NCBI GenBank assembly: GCA_900322135.1
Contig: ONYP01000035.1
Span: 1 to 36,630, forward strand
DNA from: an uncultured Prevotellaceae bacterium
GTDB taxonomy: Bacteria > Bacteroidota > Bacteroidia > Bacteroidales > Muribaculaceae
Direction: 5' to 3'
DNA: 36,630 bases
Under the pieces are notes generated by a model. The model was not told the origin of the DNA, searched no databases, and worked only from the letters and a program-made list of their open reading frames with translations. Every line of letters starts with the position of its first letter. Position 1 is the first letter of the stretch. The translations under genes and the position numbers were made by a program. This document shows positions 1-7,999 of the stretch, one piece after another.

Positions 1-8
1 AGTAAAAC

Positions 9-338
9 ATGATTGGATTTAGTGACATTTTCGAATCAGGCTGCACAGGCCAAAAGGCCCTTAGAATGAAAGACTTTCTAAAGGACGATATTTCTTGCAC
101 ATATGCTACTGCAAGTGAATATTATAAGGTGAAAGAATTAATCAAAACCATGGTGAAAAGATGCAATAATTGGTATAGCGGCGTGGAATTGTCTGTAAAA
201 ATAACAGACCCTAGTGCTGTGAATCCAGGCCAGGTTTCAATACTAAGAGGCAAAAATTGCACTTGCATCTTATGGCTGAGAGTGTATTATCTGTCGCACT
301 GGCATCAACGCGGCAAAAAAGAAGGAGGTGAACAATGA
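9..338 (+). CDS. Small hypothetical protein (109 aa)
   Basis: I do not recognise this protein. It is a mixed, soluble-looking sequence with several cysteines and a basic, glycine-containing C-terminus (KKEGGEQ). The last codons contain an AAGGAGGTG stretch (322-330) that can serve as Shine-Dalgarno for the next gene, with which it overlaps by 4 nt. The start is only 9 nt from the window edge, so a longer upstream start is possible. The gene is more AT-rich than the structural genes further right and belongs with the next three small genes as an accessory cluster at the left of the prophage. Confidence 0.55.
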   Translation: MIGFSDIFESGCTGQKALRMKDFLKDDISCTYATASEYYKVKELIKTMVKRCNNWYSGVELSVKITDPSAVNPGQVSILRGKNCTCILWLRVYYLSHWHQRGKKEGGEQ

Positions 339-517
339 GCGAATTCCGTATCCAGACACGTTACCCGGTGTACCCAGGTGGCGGCTGCATCCCCTATACA
401 GGCTACATAGTACAGGTGTTTGTGCCAGGATTGTTCAAGGGCAAGTGGGTTGACATCAAAGGCTTCGCCAACAAAACGCAAGCCGAAGAATTATTGAGAC
501 ATCTAAAAGGTAAATGA
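335..517 (+). CDS. Small hypothetical protein (60 aa)
   Basis: A 60-residue basic protein (first residues MSEFRIQTRYPVYPGG), rich in Gly, Tyr and Lys, ending in a short Ala/Glu/Leu helix. No family recognised. The start is supported by an unusually good Shine-Dalgarno, GAAGGAGGTG at 321-330, 4 nt before the ATG, and by the 4-nt overlap with the preceding stop codon. This suggests translational coupling. No membrane segment or signal peptide is seen. Confidence 0.6.
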   Translation: MSEFRIQTRYPVYPGGGCIPYTGYIVQVFVPGLFKGKWVDIKGFANKTQAEELLRHLKGK

Positions 518-527
518 CAAAAAAACA

Positions 528-785
528 ATGGATAAAGAGAAACTTCAACGAGCAAACGAGCTTGCAGAGAGGATAGAGGCAGTTAAAAGTTTTCTGGGCA
601 TTTTTCGTGAATCAAGCGAGTGCATCAATAAATACCAAATTAAAGTTATGTTTAACGCTCCATTAAATGCAAATGAAGTTCAGAGAACAATCCTAGCATG
701 TTTTATCCCCAAGGCCTTCAAAGCCCTGATATCAGAGACAATGTTTGAATTAGGAGCATTAGAAAAAGAATTTGAAAAATTATGA
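528..785 (+). CDS. Small hypothetical protein (85 aa)
   Basis: A largely helical 85-aa protein. Its first 25 residues (KLQRANELAERIEAVKSFL) form an amphipathic helix and its end (FELGALEKEFEKL) a second one. No family recognised. The gap to the preceding gene is about 10 nt and it overlaps the next gene by 4 nt (ATGA), so the four small genes look like one operon. Unlike the gene before it, there is no Shine-Dalgarno, which is normal for Bacteroidota. Confidence 0.55.
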   Translation: MDKEKLQRANELAERIEAVKSFLGIFRESSECINKYQIKVMFNAPLNANEVQRTILACFIPKAFKALISETMFELGALEKEFEKL

Positions 786-1015
786 AAGTATGGATCGCTA
801 GAGACGCTGACGGCGGGCTGTTCATGTTCAGCTGCAAGCCGAAGAAGATGGGAACATTTTTCATGAGGGAAAACGCCGAAGAAGCAACAGGACTTTGGCC
901 TCTCCCAGAAAAATCTCTCCCAGAAGTAACCTGGGAGAACAGCCCGAAAGAGTATATGGTAGCAATGGATATTTACGAGCTCAAAGCTCAAATCAAGAAA
1001 GGAGGTGTTAAATAG
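782..1015 (+). CDS. Small hypothetical protein (77 aa) of mobile-element type
   Basis: Begins MKVWIARDADGGLFMF, a pattern I associate with short conserved proteins in Bacteroides-type phages and mobile elements; the function is unknown. A tryptophan-rich middle (LWPLPEKSLPEVTW) precedes a helical C-terminus ending KKGGVK. Those last codons again contain AAAGGAGGTG (1003-1012), but no convincing gene follows closely. The start overlaps the previous stop (ATGA at 782-785). The call as a real gene rests on the overlap and on the familiar N-terminus. Confidence 0.6.
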   Translation: MKVWIARDADGGLFMFSCKPKKMGTFFMRENAEEATGLWPLPEKSLPEVTWENSPKEYMVAMDIYELKAQIKKGGVK

Positions 1016-1030
1016 GTCAATAATTTGGAC

Positions 1031-1157
1031 GGGGCGATGGAGATTTTATTCACAATGTTAATAAACAAAAATGATAAATGTTAGTTCTTTAAGGTACACA
1101 AAAAAGCTCATGAGGCAAAAACCGTTTCACTGGGAGGTTCGACTCCTCCCCGCCCCT
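1031..1157 (+). other. tRNA-like T-arm and acceptor sequence in non-coding DNA
   Basis: A textbook T-arm, GGAGG-TTCGACT-CCTCC, lies at 1133-1149 and is followed by CCGCCCC (1150-1156), which can pair with GGGGCGA at 1031-1037 except for one A-C mismatch. The roughly 95 nt between them is AT-rich and shows no D-arm or anticodon arm, and no CCA is encoded. It is therefore not a normal tRNA, and it is far too short for a tmRNA. It may be a tRNA-like structure, a decayed tRNA, or coincidence. Confidence 0.3.
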
Positions 1158-1232
1158 CAAATGTGTAATGATTTTTTCATAAAGTACTGATTTTATAGTT
1201 AATAAATGGAGTAATTAATTCTATCATGATCG

Positions 1233-1262
1233 GGAGCCGGACGTCGGGAGACGCTCGGCTCC
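1233..1262 (+). other. Hairpin capped by a GGGA tetraloop
   Basis: GGAGCCG (1233-1239) pairs with CGGCTCC (1256-1262); inside, CGTC (1242-1245) pairs with GACG (1250-1253) around GGGA. The same twelve-base cap, CGTC-GGGA-GACG, closes the terminator at 14547-14579. Here only a CT-rich stretch follows, with no proper T-run. Confidence 0.55.
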
Positions 1263-1265
1263 TTC

Positions 1266-1354
1266 CCCTTGCTGGTACGGGCGATTTCTTCCTAAACCCG
1301 CGAAAAGTGCCTTTTCTGGTTTATCAGAAATCTTTTATCCCGTCCCAGCAAGGG
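1266..1354 (+). other. Long rod-like hairpin (about 90 nt)
   Basis: Four stacked helices can form. 1266-1281 pairs with 1339-1354 (15 bp plus one T/C mismatch), 1283-1289 with 1326-1332 (7 bp), 1293-1298 with 1318-1323 (6 bp) and 1302-1307 with 1311-1316 (6 bp, loop TGC). The internal loops are small. No ORF with plausible codon use occupies it. It could be a structured leader or ncRNA upstream of the fibre/portal operon, or a DNA element such as a packaging or replication site. Confidence 0.65.
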
Positions 1355-1379
1355 CCCGATGATGTATCGCCTGGCACCG

Positions 1380-1409
1380 CACAATGCCACGGCATTGTGT
1401 TGTCTTTTC
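1380..1409 (+). terminator. Putative rho-independent terminator
   Basis: CACAATG (1380-1386) pairs with CATTGTG (1393-1399) around CCACGG, followed by TTGTCTTTTC. It sits just upstream of the promoter-like box at 1429-1436 and would insulate the fibre/portal operon from upstream transcription. Confidence 0.5.
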
Positions 1410-1428
1410 ATAGTCCAATCTGATAATC

Positions 1429-1447
1429 TAAATTTGTCTCAAACAAA
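1429..1447 (+). promoter_or_regulatory. Bacteroidota -7 box with overlapping TTTGT/ACAAA dyad
   Basis: TAAATTTG at 1429-1436 fits TAnnTTTG and lies 21 nt before the ATG at 1458. The twelve bases ctaaatttgtct recur exactly at 9593-9604 in front of the next operon. The box overlaps an inverted repeat, TTTGT (1433-1437) and ACAAA (1443-1447). No -33 TTTG at the ideal distance is seen. Confidence 0.5.
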
Positions 1448-1457
1448 TCATTTCATC

Positions 1458-2648
1458 ATGGCTAGACCAAACACAGACCCGATTACGCAGTCTATCGACT
1501 CGCTGAGAACGGAATCGTCACCCGATTCGGTAACGCCTGCTCGCGTCGCAAACCTGCTGCAGGCTATCGTCGACCTCATCAACGCACTATCAATGGTGCC
1601 TGATTCGGAGGTCGCTGACATCATGCAGCTCATTAATAATGCTGTTTCCACAGCAAACGCCGCCAGCTCCGCTGCTTCTGCAGCTCAAACCAATGCGAAC
1701 AATAAGAAAATCACGCAGTTCAAAGCAGAATCTACAGCTGAAGGCGTGACACTGACGGTGAAACAGTCCGGCCATACGGCCTTGACGTTCCTGTTTCCTG
1801 TCGCGAATGACTCGCAAGCGGGCATCGTGCTGCCAACTATGCTGCAGTCCTTGCTGGCTGCAGACCAGAAAGCAGAAAACTACAAGGTCGCTACGCTGCT
1901 GTTCTCATACACGTCGGCTGGCGCAAAGTTCGGCATCCGTTTATCTAACGGCACCACGCTGGAAAAGGAAATCTACCTGGCGACATCAGCAAGAAACGGC
2001 CTGATGAGCAAAACAGACAAGACGAAGCTTGACGCACTGCCATCTAGCGGTATTGTCGCCCTCGATGCAGCTGGGAGAGTCCCTGCTGCCAATGCACCAA
2101 CGGTCATGCTCAGGCGCACATACCCGTCACAATATGACGAAGCGCCGCTGCAGAATGGTGATTTCTATATCGATGGCGACTACCATGTGTGGTATCATGC
2201 GTCTGCACAAAATGACATCGACCTAGGAGTGCCCTCGAAGAATGTTGTCTACTGCGAGACGGAAACCAACATTCTCTATCGCTGGACGGGCACGCAGTTC
2301 GTGCCGGCTGTCTCCGACCCGAACTATGCGATGCAGAAAGTGGAGGTGCGACGCAACAACACTACACAGAAGAAATACACCATTCCCAATGGCGTGCTCG
2401 CAAGCATCATCGGCACAACAGACACGGTGAACATCGAGCTTACACCCGCCAAAGTGGGGGCTTCGGTGCACAAGATAATTATCTATGCCAGCAATTTCCA
2501 GCCCGTAGAAGTTATCAACTGGCCAGACTCGCTGCTGTGGAAGGACAATTTAGAACCAAACACGGGACAATATGTCACTGACTGCCTGGGAATCATGGTG
2601 ACTATCTACGACATGACGTTCGCTGAATTCAATCAATACGGAAGATGA
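1458..2648 (+). CDS. Phage tail fibre/appendage-like structural protein (396 aa)
   Basis: Likely virion appendage protein. The N-terminus (MARPNTDPITQSIDSLRTE) leads into a helical segment and an Ala/Ser-rich coiled-coil-like stretch (about residues 56-80, NNAVSTANAASSAASAAQ). A beta-rich region follows that contains the tail-fibre-like phrase NGLMSKTDKTKLDAL. An upstream ATG at 1359 would add 33 residues, but it lies before the promoter-like box at 1429, so I chose 1458. The stop overlaps the portal start (ATGA, 2645-2648). No catalytic motif is seen. The fibre assignment is inference from composition and position. Confidence 0.55.
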   Translation: MARPNTDPITQSIDSLRTESSPDSVTPARVANLLQAIVDLINALSMVPDSEVADIMQLINNAVSTANAASSAASAAQTNANNKKITQFKAESTAEGVTLTVKQSGHTALTFLFPVANDSQAGIVLPTMLQSLLAADQKAENYKVATLLFSYTSAGAKFGIRLSNGTTLEKEIYLATSARNGLMSKTDKTKLDALPSSGIVALDAAGRVPAANAPTVMLRRTYPSQYDEAPLQNGDFYIDGDYHVWYHASAQNDIDLGVPSKNVVYCETETNILYRWTGTQFVPAVSDPNYAMQKVEVRRNNTTQKKYTIPNGVLASIIGTTDTVNIELTPAKVGASVHKIIIYASNFQPVEVINWPDSLLWKDNLEPNTGQYVTDCLGIMVTIYDMTFAEFNQYGR

Positions 2649-3964
2649 AACAAACCTATAACCGATACATGACTCCATCAGTGGAGAACATCCCTGGAGT
2701 AAACGCCGCCGCCGCACTCGTCCGCGACGGCTCCAGCGTGTTCCGTGATGACACGGACATTATGCCAGTACGCATCAATGACCGCGAGGAATATATGCCC
2801 TGGGGCGCAGACAACATGATGCCATATAACATCATGGAATTAATCGAACAGGATGAGACACTGGCCACCTGCTTGCTCTGGAACGCGCAAATGTGCTACG
2901 GCAGCGGGCTGCAGTATAATACTGCTGAGGCCGCTGCCGCCACACAAAAGCAGGTGGAGGAGTGGCTGCTCGACAACTCGCTGCCACAATATTTCCTCGG
3001 CGTCGCCCAGGACATGAAGCACTGGGGCTTCGCCATCAGCGTCATCATCCTGTCAAACGACGGAAAGTCCATCGCTCGCCTCATCCGCAAGGAGGCTTGC
3101 TACTGCCGATTCGCTAAGGCAGACAAATATGGCAAGATTAAACGGGTGTACTACGCGCTCTGGCGAGACGCGATCAACCGTGAGCAGGAAATAGAGAAGA
3201 TAGACCTGCTCGACGAGACCTCTCCTCTCGCAGATCTGCAAGAGAGAATGAAGAAAGGCACGAAAGCGAATAAATTTGCCATCGTGACAAGGATGCCCAC
3301 GGCTGATCACACGTACTACCCTATCCCATATTGGGCTGCCATCTTCCGCTCGCACTGGTACAACATCAAACAGCTCATCGGACTGGCGAAGGAAAACAAA
3401 ATCAAAAACTCAGCTCCCATCAAGTACCTGGTGGAGATCTCTGACAAGTATTTTGACCGCCTTTTCCGCAACGAAGGAATTACCGATCCCGCCAAACAGC
3501 GGCAACGGATGATTTCGGCAAAGCAGGAAATCCTGGACTTTCTCGCCGGGGCTGAGAACAGCGGCAAAACATGGTTCGCTAACTTCTACGTCACCCCCGA
3601 CGGGAAAGAGTGCCACGAGGTGCAGATAACGAAAATCGACACGACTAAACAAGGCGGCGACTGGGAGTCTGACATCCAGGAGGCTGTGAACATGATCTGC
3701 TTCACGCTGCAGGTTCATTCGAACCTTGTTGGATCGGTCCCTGGGAAGTCCCAAACCAACAACAGCGGAAGCGATAAACGAGAGCTCTACACCATCGCAC
3801 AGGCACTCCAAAAGCCCTATCACGACCTGCTCTTTACCGTGCATCGGCTTATCTGCCGATTCAACGGATGGGACGGCGTGAAGGTTGAAGTGCCATTCAT
3901 CCAGCTCACGACACTCGACGAGAATAAAGACGCTAAAACAGTAACCATCAATAACAACGAGTAA
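2645..3964 (+). CDS. Phage portal protein (439 aa)
   Basis: Portal proteins form the dodecameric ring at the unique capsid vertex through which DNA enters and leaves. The layout fits: an N-terminal part naming the protein plane (YMPWGADNMMPYNIMELIEQDETL), a middle with the typical alternating helices and strands, and a C-terminal segment with MICFTLQVHSNLVGSVPGK followed by SGSDKRELYTIAQALQKP. That last part resembles the portal clip/crown helices of HK97-type portals. Its length is normal. It is unusual that the gene lies 13 kb from the protease and capsid genes, in an operon with a fibre-like protein. Confidence 0.75.
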   Translation: MKQTYNRYMTPSVENIPGVNAAAALVRDGSSVFRDDTDIMPVRINDREEYMPWGADNMMPYNIMELIEQDETLATCLLWNAQMCYGSGLQYNTAEAAAATQKQVEEWLLDNSLPQYFLGVAQDMKHWGFAISVIILSNDGKSIARLIRKEACYCRFAKADKYGKIKRVYYALWRDAINREQEIEKIDLLDETSPLADLQERMKKGTKANKFAIVTRMPTADHTYYPIPYWAAIFRSHWYNIKQLIGLAKENKIKNSAPIKYLVEISDKYFDRLFRNEGITDPAKQRQRMISAKQEILDFLAGAENSGKTWFANFYVTPDGKECHEVQITKIDTTKQGGDWESDIQEAVNMICFTLQVHSNLVGSVPGKSQTNNSGSDKRELYTIAQALQKPYHDLLFTVHRLICRFNGWDGVKVEVPFIQLTTLDENKDAKTVTINNNE

Positions 3965-3965
3965 C

Positions 3966-6920
3966 ATGAAGAATTGTCCAAACCTACAGAAGTCGCTCGA
4001 CTGGTGCGAAGGTACACCGCAGTACCCCGGCATCCGTCGCAGGCTCTATTACATCAACAAAAATCTCATCGAGATCTGGCCCACGCTGGAACGCGATGAA
4101 TTCGGGCGAGTCATAGACGCTCACTACCTGGGAGCGTTCACCATCGCCGCAGATGCCACATGGCAGTACATCGACATCAACATCGACAAGTCCACCGTAA
4201 CGAGCGAGCCGCAGGGTGAAGTGCCCTCACAAACTCAGCTGAACAAAGCAACCTTTGTTCACAATGGCATCGATGCTGAGGCTACCGCTGCCGCTGGCTA
4301 CCTCAACAACGCTGATTGTGTTTTCGTCTATGAGGACATGATCGGTCATTTCCGCGTCCTGGGAAACAACAAGTGGCGCACCAAAATCACGGTAAACCAA
4401 GACCAGGGACAGGGAACGAACCCGGCATCAACGACCATCAACATCGAAGTTACCGACATGATCGCTCCTCCGTTCTACGTCGAAGGACTCGAAACGGAGG
4501 ATGGCGAAGTGTTCCCCAACTACGACGATGACGCGCTGCTCGAGCCTCGCCTCACGAGCCCTTCGGGAACCTCGTTCGACATCGGCACCATCGCCGACTC
4601 GGGCTCGTCAGTATCCAAGACCATGCACATCCAGGGAGTAAACCTGACCGAGCCCTTGACGCTCACAAAATCTGGTACTGGATTGACCGTCTCTAAATCA
4701 ACCATCACAGCGAACGAAGCAAAAGCAGGCATCGACATCACGCTGACTTACACGAAGTCAACATCCGGCTCTGGCTCGCTGAATGGATCACTCCGCATCT
4801 ATTCGGGTGAGGTGGACAAGACGATAACCGTCACCGCAAGGAAAGCCGCGCTCACCAGCCCATCGGCTTCTTCTATCGACGTCGGAACCATCGCAAGCGA
4901 TGGCTCCTCCGTGCAGAAGTCGATCACCGTCCAGGGCACGAACTTGTCAAAGGCTGTCTCGCTCAGAGTGACGGGCAGCGGCTTTAGCCTCAGCAAATCT
5001 ACTCTCTCGGCCTCACAGGTGAACAACGGGGCTGCAGTGATTATCTACTATACCAACTCATCACAAGGAGCCGCCAGCGCAACTGGCTCGCTCATTATCT
5101 CGTCTGATGAAGTGAGCAAGACGATTGAACTCACTGCAGCAAAAGAGGCTCCTGCAGCTTCGCCTGTCCTCACCAGCCCGACAATCGACAGCCTCGACCT
5201 GGGTACCATCGCAAGCGATGGCACCTCAGTTAACAAAACCGTGACTGTTAGAGGCCAGAACATCACGCAGCCCATGACAGTCACCGTGTCTGGTACTGGG
5301 TTCAGCGCCAGTGTTACTCAACTCACTGCCGCACAAGTACTGGCAGGATATGGGCTGAAGCTGACCTATACGAACAATGCCAGCGGGGCTGCAACGGCAA
5401 ACGGCTCGGTGCGCCTCCGTTCTACTGAGGGCATCGACAAGACGATTACCCTCACCGCAGCCAAAGAGGCTGCAGATGTGCAGCCCGCTGAAGGGCCCAC
5501 AAACGAAACTCCCGAAGGAGTAATGGGCCTGGTGTTTGACCCAGCTATGAACGTGAATGGTTTCTTCTCCGATGCGAATGTATCAGCTTATCCGTCCTCC
5601 GCTAAACGTCAGACGGTCGCTGTTCCAGTAAGCGAAAAGTTCCCTGCTGTGCCTTCTAGCCAAAGGCATTATCAGGACACGTCAATGGACACCGCAGGCG
5701 GGCCCGAGGAAAACTTCGTCTTGAACACCGCGTTTGAGGATTTCGCTCCCATCGAAGCAAAGAACGTGAAAGGTTTCTTGAGTAAAACAATGGGTTCGAA
5801 AATTAGCCATAACTCCATCTTCCTGCTCAATCCGCAGAAGACTGGCTCTGGCTCAAACAACTACAAGGAAACATCTGTCGCAACATCATGGAGAGCTGTG
5901 CCTCAGACAGAGATAATCAATGTTGCCAATTTGAGCGGCTATGCGGCAACAAATAAATATTATCTCTGCCAAAACTTCAAGAAAACCTCTGGCTCTACCG
6001 ATACCGTGATGACAACAGAAGCTGTTTATCGCGAGGATTTCGACACCATCATTTTGCCGAACACCTGGAGGATCCATGAACTGCTCGAAACCAACTACCA
6101 GTCGCTGTTCCCGAAGGACCAGAACTATGCAGGGGGTATGGCGATTTATGGCAACTACATCGTGCAGGTGTTCACCACTGGCAAAATCGTCGTGCTCAAT
6201 AAAACAACACTCGCCCTCGTAGCCTGCGGAGTGATGAGCATTGCCGCCGACAACATGCACGGAAACGCCGTATCGTTCGGCACAACCATCCCTAGCGGGG
6301 CTGTCGTGCCTTACCTCTACGTAAGCCAATGGACGGCAGGCTACTGCTACTGCCATGTGCTGAAAGTCACCTGGTCAAACGGCACTGCAACCACAGAAGA
6401 AGTCCAGACAATCAGTTACTCGGGCTCGAAATTCAAGACGGGCACCCAATACTCAAACTGGGACTGGAGCGTAGACGCAAAAACAGGAAATATCTGGTGT
6501 ATCGGCTACGCCGCAAGCGCAACGGATCGATATGGAGCGAAGGTCGCGCTTAAATTTGCGCTTCCTGCAATTCCCGCACACGCCGCAACAACGCAGCTTA
6601 CCGATTCGGAAATCATCAGCGAGTTCGCTTTCACCTTCGCTGGCGCTCAGCAGGACTTCCACATCGAGAACGACCTGGCCTTCTGGGAATTCTCCTACAA
6701 CAACGGCAATGGCACTGGAGGTGTTATGATTATCGACCTGGCTAACAACACCATGTTGAATAATTACATCATCGACCTGCAAAGCACAGGGCGAGAGCCC
6801 GAAGGTGTGTGCCGCGATGGCTCGCTTCTCTACATCACGTCACACCAGGGAGGGAACAATAACTTCAACCTCAAACTGCACGTCGTTGACCTGCTCCAAA
6901 CGAATCTCGACGAAGAATAA
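3966..6920 (+). CDS. Tail-tube domain fused to three Ig-like repeats and a propeller-like C-terminus (984 aa)
   Basis: Residues 1-190 are a second copy of the tail-tube-like protein at 18203-18835; residues 61-115 are identical. Then come three tandem repeats of about 100 aa (about 196-295, 296-400 and 402-500), each starting LTSP and carrying a D-x-GTIA-x-G-S/T-V signature and ending K-T-I-x-L/V-T-A. They look like Ig/ASH-type beta-sandwiches. Residues 520-984 contain spaced motifs (GGMAIYGNYIVQVFTTGKIV, HGNAVSFG, PYLYVSQ, EPEGVCRDGSLLYIT) that suggest a beta-propeller resembling phage receptor-binding proteins. It is probably exposed on the tail, perhaps binding glycans. The gene starts 1 nt after the portal stop and overlaps the next start. 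Confidence 0.65.
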   Translation: MKNCPNLQKSLDWCEGTPQYPGIRRRLYYINKNLIEIWPTLERDEFGRVIDAHYLGAFTIAADATWQYIDINIDKSTVTSEPQGEVPSQTQLNKATFVHNGIDAEATAAAGYLNNADCVFVYEDMIGHFRVLGNNKWRTKITVNQDQGQGTNPASTTINIEVTDMIAPPFYVEGLETEDGEVFPNYDDDALLEPRLTSPSGTSFDIGTIADSGSSVSKTMHIQGVNLTEPLTLTKSGTGLTVSKSTITANEAKAGIDITLTYTKSTSGSGSLNGSLRIYSGEVDKTITVTARKAALTSPSASSIDVGTIASDGSSVQKSITVQGTNLSKAVSLRVTGSGFSLSKSTLSASQVNNGAAVIIYYTNSSQGAASATGSLIISSDEVSKTIELTAAKEAPAASPVLTSPTIDSLDLGTIASDGTSVNKTVTVRGQNITQPMTVTVSGTGFSASVTQLTAAQVLAGYGLKLTYTNNASGAATANGSVRLRSTEGIDKTITLTAAKEAADVQPAEGPTNETPEGVMGLVFDPAMNVNGFFSDANVSAYPSSAKRQTVAVPVSEKFPAVPSSQRHYQDTSMDTAGGPEENFVLNTAFEDFAPIEAKNVKGFLSKTMGSKISHNSIFLLNPQKTGSGSNNYKETSVATSWRAVPQTEIINVANLSGYAATNKYYLCQNFKKTSGSTDTVMTTEAVYREDFDTIILPNTWRIHELLETNYQSLFPKDQNYAGGMAIYGNYIVQVFTTGKIVVLNKTTLALVACGVMSIAADNMHGNAVSFGTTIPSGAVVPYLYVSQWTAGYCYCHVLKVTWSNGTATTEEVQTISYSGSKFKTGTQYSNWDWSVDAKTGNIWCIGYAASATDRYGAKVALKFALPAIPAHAATTQLTDSEIISEFAFTFAGAQQDFHIENDLAFWEFSYNNGNGTGGVMIIDLANNTMLNNYIIDLQSTGREPEGVCRDGSLLYITSHQGGNNNFNLKLHVVDLLQTNLDEE

Positions 6921-7999
6921 TGGCCACCACTCTCAACCCGACGCCCGCAGCCTTCTGCCTATCGTCCATGCTACCAGATCTTCGCTGGAGCACGGACCAT
7001 GCAGAAGTCCGCGTGCGCCTCTACTATCAGCACCCGGCAGAAATCCTCATAGACACAACCTTGACGGCAGCCAATGGCTTTGTCAAACTCTATGAGACAC
7101 GGGAGCTGATAGAAAGATATATGAGACACAACGGCCTTGCCAGAGCCTATCCCATCAATATCCAACACCTGGTTGAGGATAACGGCAACTACTGGCAAGG
7201 CGACGGGGCATTGACTGTGCTTTTCTGCGAAAAGAACCTGTCACTGCCAAACAACAGCCCATCGGAATGGATGGAGAGAAACTTTCTCTCCACCATCTCG
7301 GTGAAGCCGCTACCGTCCATCGATGAAGCGGTAGAACAGCTGTTCTTCGTGCAGCCACAAGGAACACCGCCAAACCCGTCCCTGCATGTCTCATATATCA
7401 ACGACGACGGAAATGTCGAAACAAGCGACATCCTGCTATCCGCATCCTATAACCCGTCAGCAACAAACTTGTTTGTCTGCGAGTTTTCCGTCAACTCGCT
7501 GCTGGCACAGCTGACGGATGCGGTGGCCATCGTCGGTGTGACAGTCTCCGTCGGGAACCGCCACATGGAATATTATCGCCCGGCACGGCCCGAACATGTG
7601 GCGTTCCGCTTCCTCAATGCGTTCAACGTGATGGAATCCGCTTACCTTAATGCGATCGTCAACCGCAAGACGGATGACGGTCGCAAGCTGGCGAACGTAA
7701 GCGGCTCCCTCGCACACTATGACCGCAAACCTGTCACTGAATATGAAGTCGAGACTTCGCCGCTGTCGTTCGAGGAGGCCAGCTGGATAGACCAGCTCAT
7801 CACTTCTCCCGAAGTGACCCTCCTCGATGGCACCTCAGTTATCATCACTGATGGAACGGCTGAGTGCCATAACGACAACAGCGAATTGAACAAGGCCAAG
7901 TTTACCTACAAAGAACTTGACCAGAGGCACACAATCACCACCGCACAACAGGCTGCAAACATCTTCACCGTGCCGCCTCACTCATACCAGTTCAACTGA
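6920..7999 (+). CDS. Probable phage structural protein of unknown role (359 aa)
   Basis: I cannot assign a family. The protein is beta-rich, without signal peptide or membrane segment. It has a conserved-looking C-terminal stretch (AFRFLNAFNVMESAYLNAIV followed by a basic segment and TSPLSFEEASWIDQLITSP) that reads like a folded virion domain. It is coupled by 1-nt overlap to the fusion gene upstream and by ATGA to the small gene downstream. Together with the portal, this places it among head-tail or tail proteins. A distal tail or adaptor role is possible but unproven. Confidence 0.5.
   Translation: MATTLNPTPAAFCLSSMLPDLRWSTDHAEVRVRLYYQHPAEILIDTTLTAANGFVKLYETRELIERYMRHNGLARAYPINIQHLVEDNGNYWQGDGALTVLFCEKNLSLPNNSPSEWMERNFLSTISVKPLPSIDEAVEQLFFVQPQGTPPNPSLHVSYINDDGNVETSDILLSASYNPSATNLFVCEFSVNSLLAQLTDAVAIVGVTVSVGNRHMEYYRPARPEHVAFRFLNAFNVMESAYLNAIVNRKTDDGRKLANVSGSLAHYDRKPVTEYEVETSPLSFEEASWIDQLITSPEVTLLDGTSVIITDGTAECHNDNSELNKAKFTYKELDQRHTITTAQQAANIFTVPPHSYQFN

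Noticed and set aside
1031-1157. Complete tRNA or tmRNA
   Set aside because: The acceptor and T-arm can be drawn, but there is no D-arm or anticodon arm, the length is wrong for either molecule, and no resume ORF or CCA is seen.
1359-1457. Upstream start of the fibre-like gene
   Set aside because: It would place the first 33 codons across the terminator-like hairpin and the promoter box. The residues added look random.
1458-7999. Diversity-generating retroelement acting on the fibre or fusion gene
   Set aside because: No reverse transcriptase ORF and no template/variable repeat pair were found. The only long similarity is the tail-tube duplication, whose differences are mostly silent.
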